Below the pieces are notes generated by a model that did no database searches, was not told the origin of the DNA, and worked only from the letters and a program-made list of their open reading frames with translations. The translations under genes and the position numbers were made by a program. A stretch of 64,000 nucleotides of DNA from assembly GCA_964371945.1 (NCBI GenBank), contig CAYJPA010000013.1, positions 1 through 64,000 of the forward strand, in the 5' to 3' direction. Position 1 is the first letter of the stretch. The number at the start of each line of letters is the position of its first letter. Below, piece after piece: positions 59,991-64,000 of the stretch. The stretch is from CAYJPA01 sp964371945. Lineage in GTDB: Bacteria > Chloroflexota > Chloroflexia > Thermomicrobiales > UBA6265.

Positions 59991-60412
59991 AACTGTCATG
60001 ATCTGAACACTTTGAATACGCTCTTTCGTACACTGCCGGAGCTGTGGCTTAGCGCGCCAGTCACGATTCAGGCTGAATTCCGTCCAGATTGGCGCCTTGC
60101 TCTTCCGGCTTCAGAAGGCGAGTGTCCACTAGCCTGAAAAATTGAAGCGGCTCGAACCCGAAATTGCGGACGGCTCTGCCTGTTCGCTATGGATGTACGA
60201 CCTACCGCGGATGAGTTGTGCAGAGTTACAGTGCAGCCGTGATCCTTTTTGTTCGCGGGTAACCTGATTGTGCGCAAGCGCGTAACCGCGTTTCATAATC
60301 GCCGTTTGCTCGAGGAACTGGACCGGTTTGGGAGTGTTCGGTCCTTGGCTCCGGACTTCCGACGAAGACGCTGTCTTTGGCGTAGCCAGTGGTGACCTGT
60401 CGAGCAGACGCG
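59991..60412. other. Gap of about 420 bp between convergent operons
   Basis: No gene with recognisable motifs. Short frames on both strands look random, and no strong hairpin with a T tract was found, although two converging operons end here. Confidence 0.4.
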
Positions 60413-61330
60413 CTACTTCCTCCTCAGGCGGGGGTCCGTAAACGCCTGCAGTTCGTCGGCGAGCAAGTTCACGGCGAAGATGGCCGTCGCAAGCGTCAAT
60501 CCCGGGAAAATCATCGTCCATGGGGCGATCTCCATGTAGGTCTTGCCGTCACGTAGGAGCGAGCCGAGCGACGGCCTCGGCGGTTGAACGCCCAGTCCAA
60601 GAAAGCTAAGAGCCCCTTCGGCAATCAACGCTCCCGAGAGGGTGAACGCGAGCTGAACGAGAAGTGGGGTCGAGACATTGGGCAGCACGTAACGAAAGAG
60701 AATCCGGGCCGGCGAGGCCCCAATCACGCGGGCGGCGACCGTGTATTCCATGAACCTTACGCTCAGGGTCGGGCCTCGAGCGACTCTGGCGAAAATAGGA
60801 ATGGTCGCAATGACAATCGTCACGACGACGCCAGCGATGCCAGGCTGCATCACCACGGCGGTCAGCAGGCCCAGCAGGATGACCGGGAACGCGAACAGGA
60901 TGTCGCTCAGTCGTCCGATGATGTCGTCAAGGAGGCCCCCGAAGTACCCGGCGATCATTCCCAGGATCGTGCCGAGCATCGCCGCTAGCATCGCCGAGAC
61001 CGAAGCCAGCGCAAGGGAGATGCGGAGTCCGGCGACGAGGCGGGCGAGCACGCTGCGCCCGATGTAGTCTCCGCCCATGAGGAAGTCGGACGACGGCGAC
61101 GCGAACCGCGCGGTGACGGTGATCAGCTCCGGATCACCCGTGCCGATAGACTCGCCGAACAGCGCCACGAGCAGGGCGAACAGGAGGAGCAAGGCCGAGA
61201 TGGTGCCGAGCGGGCTGGCGGCGAAGAACCGGCGCAACGACGTTCTGTGACGGCGCTCGCGCCGGTCCGCGAACGCAAGCACGGCCTCCGCCGTCATCAT
61301 CCCGCGGATCGGCGCCTCGTCGGCGATCAT
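60413..61330 (-). CDS. Peptide-type ABC importer, permease DppC-like (second system)
   Basis: 305 aa from ATG 61330. After a 30-residue cytoplasmic part comes RFFAASPLGTISALLLLFAL, then the DppC region DFLMGGDYIGRSVLARLVAG (usual form GTDxxGRDxxSR). The EAA loop is YTVAARVIGASPARILFRYV, and the ending LLADELQAFTDPRLRRK is the family C-terminus. It is the last gene of a minus-strand unit binding protein-DppB-DppC, the reverse order to the system at 21.7-25.5 kb. No ATPase gene is seen. Confidence 0.92.
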   Translation of the reverse strand: MIADEAPIRGMMTAEAVLAFADRRERRHRTSLRRFFAASPLGTISALLLLFALLVALFGESIGTGDPELITVTARFASPSSDFLMGGDYIGRSVLARLVAGLRISLALASVSAMLAAMLGTILGMIAGYFGGLLDDIIGRLSDILFAFPVILLGLLTAVVMQPGIAGVVVTIVIATIPIFARVARGPTLSVRFMEYTVAARVIGASPARILFRYVLPNVSTPLLVQLAFTLSGALIAEGALSFLGLGVQPPRPSLGSLLRDGKTYMEIAPWTMIFPGLTLATAIFAVNLLADELQAFTDPRLRRK

Positions 61331-61421
61331 CGGCGTCCCTCGGTGTTGGGCGCTATGGCTGCCGGTCTTCGAAAAAGGATTCGAGTGAATTGGTGGCTGT
61401 TCAGGGGCAGGGTCGGCGCCA

Positions 61422-62369
61422 TCAGTACTTGATCCGTGGGTCGAGCAGGGCATAAGTGAGGTCGGCGATCAGGTTGGCGGCGATGAAGAGCATTGCGCCA
61501 ACGATGATCGTGCCCTGCGCAACCGGGTAATCCCGGTTGAGGATGCCGGTCAGCGCGTACCTGCCCAATCCGGGCAGCGAAAAGATCTCCTCGACAATCA
61601 CGGCACCGCCGAGCAAGTATCCGGTGTTGATCCCGACGATCGTGACGGTGGGAATGAGCGCCGCCCGCAGGACGTGACGGATCGCCACAGTCCTTGGTCC
61701 GAGCCCCTTCGCTCGGGCGGTCACGACGAACGGCTCGTTAAGGACTTCGATCACGCTGGAGCGAGTTACCCGCGTCACCACCGCCGTGGTGATGATACCC
61801 AAGGTGATCGTCGGCAGCAGCATCCCCTTGAAATGCCTGACCGCGTCCTCGCTAATCGAGACGTAGCCGGAGACGGGCAGTCCGAGATGCCACCTGGCCA
61901 CGGAGAAGATCAACAGCGTGCCCAGCACGAAGTCGGGCACGGAGAGCCCTGCGAGAGAGACCAGCCTAATCGCGACGTCGCCGATCGAGGTGCGTCGCAT
62001 TGCGGCGAAGACGCCGGCTGGCACGCCAAGGACGATCGACATCAGCGTGGCCAGCCCCGTTAACTCGAGCGTCACTTTGAGGCGACGCTCGATCTCGTCG
62101 GAAACCGGCGTGTTCATCCGCAGGGATTCTCCGAAGTCGCCCTGCACCGCGTTGCCCAGCCAGTACCAGTACTGCACGAGGACCGGCTTGTCGAGCCCGA
62201 ACCGCTCCTCGATCGCTTTGACGATTTCGGGCGAACGGGCGGCGTTGGCCCCGACGAGCGCCTGCGCGAATCCCCCCGGGACCAGGCGCATGGAGATGAA
62301 GACGATGGTCGCCACGCCCAACGTTGTGACCGCTGCAAGTAGGATTCGCCTGACAAGATATCGAAGCAT
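61422..62369 (-). CDS. Peptide-type ABC importer, permease DppB-like (second system)
   Basis: 315 aa from ATG 62369 (GTG 62372 is an alternative). The opening LRYLVRRILLAAVTTLGVAT and MRLVPGGFAQALVG are followed by IEERFGLDKPVLVQYWYWLG, the DppB pattern. The EAA loop is FVVTARAKGLGPRTVAIRHV, and the C-terminus reads NLIADLTYALLDPRIKY. It lies between the binding-protein gene and the DppC-like gene. Confidence 0.92.
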   Translation of the reverse strand: MLRYLVRRILLAAVTTLGVATIVFISMRLVPGGFAQALVGANAARSPEIVKAIEERFGLDKPVLVQYWYWLGNAVQGDFGESLRMNTPVSDEIERRLKVTLELTGLATLMSIVLGVPAGVFAAMRRTSIGDVAIRLVSLAGLSVPDFVLGTLLIFSVARWHLGLPVSGYVSISEDAVRHFKGMLLPTITLGIITTAVVTRVTRSSVIEVLNEPFVVTARAKGLGPRTVAIRHVLRAALIPTVTIVGINTGYLLGGAVIVEEIFSLPGLGRYALTGILNRDYPVAQGTIIVGAMLFIAANLIADLTYALLDPRIKY

Positions 62370-62479
62370 CACCTGGCCATTCGATGACCGAGCCGACCGA
62401 CACTCTTTGTCTAGTCGCGTAAGCTGCCAGACGGAATGCGGATCGGGCGCCGCCTCCGCGGCGCCCGGTGAGAAGCGCG

Positions 62480-64000
62480 TTAGCCCTGCTTGAGCGTGAT
62501 CTGTTCCAGCTTGTACCAGAGCGGCAGGCCGAAGCCCTCGCCAGTAGCTAACGAGATGTTCTCGATGAGGTCGTTGCGGTAGGCGATAAAGTTATCCCGA
62601 GTGACGAGCGGAACCCACGCGGCCTTGGTCGCGATCGCATCCTCAAGCTTTCGGAGCACAGTGAGCCGCTCCGCCTCATCGAGCGTGGTCGCGGCCTTCG
62701 ACAACAGGTCGTCGATTGCCGGATCGGCGACGTTGAAGTACGGCGCGGACGCGTTAGACGCCATTTCCAGCAGGATCATGTAGGGATCGCTGTACCCGGC
62801 CCACCACGAGATCGTGAGGTGCGCCTTGGGGGGAATCTCGCCGATGTATTCCTGGACGAACGTGGCAAGGTCGCGCTGGACGATCTCGATTTCGATCCCG
62901 ACCTCGGCGAGCTGCGACTTGATGATCTCGGCCATTGGCACCGACGCGGTCAACACCGGCGTGATCAGCAGCGGGAGCTTGAGCCCGTCGCCGTAGCCGG
63001 CGTCCGCGAGCAACTGCTTGGCGCGCTCGACGTCGCGGGTGTGGAAGGGAATCTCGCTCATCGGCCGCGCCATCGTCGGGTAGGCCGCCGAAATCGGACC
63101 GGTCGGCTGGCCGCCCAAAGAGCGCGACGTCCACCAGCTGCTGGCGATCGATGCCGAGCACGACCGCCTGGCGGACCCGCTCATCGCCGAGCTCGGGCTG
63201 GTATCCGTTCTGGAAGAGGATCCAGTAGTTGGTGGTCGGCTGGTCGACCGCGGTGATGTTGGCATCGCCGGTGACCAGATCGAGCATGGTCGGGTTCTCG
63301 AACGTGGTGATCTGGATCTCGCCGTTACGCAGCGCAGTGACGCGCGCCTGCTCGTCGGTGTTGACGTGCCAGACGAGTTGATCGAGCATCGGCAGACCCT
63401 CGCGCCAGTATCCCTCGACCTTGGTAAAGGTCCAGCGCGTATCTAGCAGGTGCTCGGTGAGCTGGAAGGGGCCGGTACCGATCATCTGGGTGGTGATGTC
63501 GAACTCGCCGCTCTCCAGTTCCGCGCCCGGAACGATCGCCGCGTCTGTGCCGGAGAGCGAGGCGAGGAAGGGCGCGAAGGGTTCCGAGGTCGTCGCCTTG
63601 AACTCGTAGGGACCGGTTGTCTCGATCGTGAGATCGACGGAGTAACCGGCGACCGGCGTGCCTTGCGCGACCGCTGTCTGCTCGGCAGCGTCCGGGATGC
63701 GGGGCGGTCCCATCTTGGTGTCCCACCACGCCGCCGGCAGGCTGAGAACGCGGTTAAGGCTGTAGAAGACGTCGTCCGCGGTCATCTCCCGGCCGTTGTG
63801 GAATGTGACGCCCTGGCGGATCTTGAAGACGTAGGTACGGTCGTCCGGCTGCTCCCAGCTCTCAGCGAGGCCAGGGATCGGTTGCAAGTTGTCGTCGAGG
63901 AAAATCAGGCTCTCGTAGACGACCGCGTGGATCTCCCAGGAGGTCTGGTTACCCTCAGGATGCGGGTCGTAGCCGCTCAGCTCGTACGGCTTGCCGATGT
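62480..64000 (-). pseudogene. Peptide-type ABC substrate-binding protein (SBP family 5), partial and frameshifted
   Basis: The gene enters from beyond the right edge of the window. The first part (to about 63115) includes HEGN-type text (PHPEGNQTSWEIHAVVYESL), YVFKIRQGVTFHNGREMTAD, IGTGPFQLTEHLLDTRW and RVRQAVVLGIDRQQLVDVAL. There the frame breaks at a TTTGGG run (plus strand CCCAAA, 63114-63119). The next frame continues GQPTGPISAAYPTMARPMSE, RDVERAKQLLADAGYGDGLK and ISWWAGYSDPYMILLEM to the stop at 62480. One extra base explains the break. The intact protein would be a DppA/OppA-like binder feeding the two permeases downstream. Error or mutation cannot be told apart here. Confidence 0.85.

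Noticed and set aside
60030..60130. Possible tRNA-like text (GGAGCTGTGGCTTAGCGCGCC) after the GH116 gene
   Set aside because: No acceptor-stem pairing or TTC-type loop at the right distance could be found.

Overview
The window looks like a GC-rich chromosomal segment of a heterotrophic, Gram-positive-like soil or sediment bacterium. The best guess is Chloroflexota, class Thermomicrobia or a relative. This rests on the many ABC importers whose binding proteins carry Tat-type (RR) signals, the mix of CapA, FolC, DUF983 and divergent chaperonin genes, and frequent GTG/TTG starts. No rRNA, tRNA or marker protein was seen that would settle the taxonomy. Four genes are broken by one-base shifts, three of them next to short homopolymers, so some may be sequencing errors in a draft or metagenome assembly.

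Layout. 0.1-10.7 kb: SRPBCC protein, a large DUF6909-like protein with a phosphorylase-like C-terminus, a frameshifted MFS exporter, DUF983, then a + strand run amidase-capA-folC and small membrane proteins. 10.8-18.7 kb: two ABC-2 exporters, a diaminopropionate ammonia-lyase/M20 peptidase pair (a ygeX-ygeY-like arrangement), and an MFS exporter with a strongly structured mRNA leader. 18.8-21.7 kb: SGNH hydrolase, a REP-associated transposase (RAYT) with three REP palindromes (one inside its own reading frame), and a HicB-like protein whose start overlaps the stop of an isopenicillin-N-epimerase-like aminotransferase. 21.7-28.7 kb: peptide-type ABC importer (binding protein and two permeases, no ATPase), Gfo/Idh/MocA and SDR dehydrogenases, polysaccharide deacetylase.

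28.8-36.8 kb is an accessory island. It has an IS21 istA fragment, a decayed ISL3-type element with long inverted repeats, a truncated ssb pseudogene, a broken PD-(D/E)XK nuclease pseudogene, a chromate-resistance-like cluster (ChrB split into an N-domain gene and two C-domain paralogues, a YVTN beta-propeller and a divergent MFS transporter), a His-rich secreted protein, and a truncated secreted protein. 36.8-45.7 kb: a sugar ABC system made of an MsmX-type ATPase, a Gfo/Idh/MocA dehydrogenase, a single-chain fusion of both permease subunits, and two copies of the binding-protein gene inside 1,471-bp direct repeats that end at the start codon, so that each copy has a different promoter.

46.3-60 kb is a divergent carbohydrate locus controlled by a GntR/FCD regulator. 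One arm is binding protein-permease-permease-degenerate GroEL-like protein-BNR propeller protein, in overlapping frames. The other arm is GntR-SDR-L-fuconate-dehydratase-like enzyme-SnoaL-GH172 (DUF2961)-GH116. A palindrome lies between the two divergent -35 boxes. Together they suggest glycan cleavage, uptake and oxidative deoxy-sugar catabolism. 60.4-64 kb: a second peptide-type ABC importer whose frameshifted binding-protein gene runs off the window.

Most interesting leads: the inactive-looking chaperonin paralogue fused by overlap to a sugar-importer operon, the leader structure at 16.64-16.72 kb, the start-codon-exact gene duplication, the single-chain permease, and the HicB/aminotransferase coupling.
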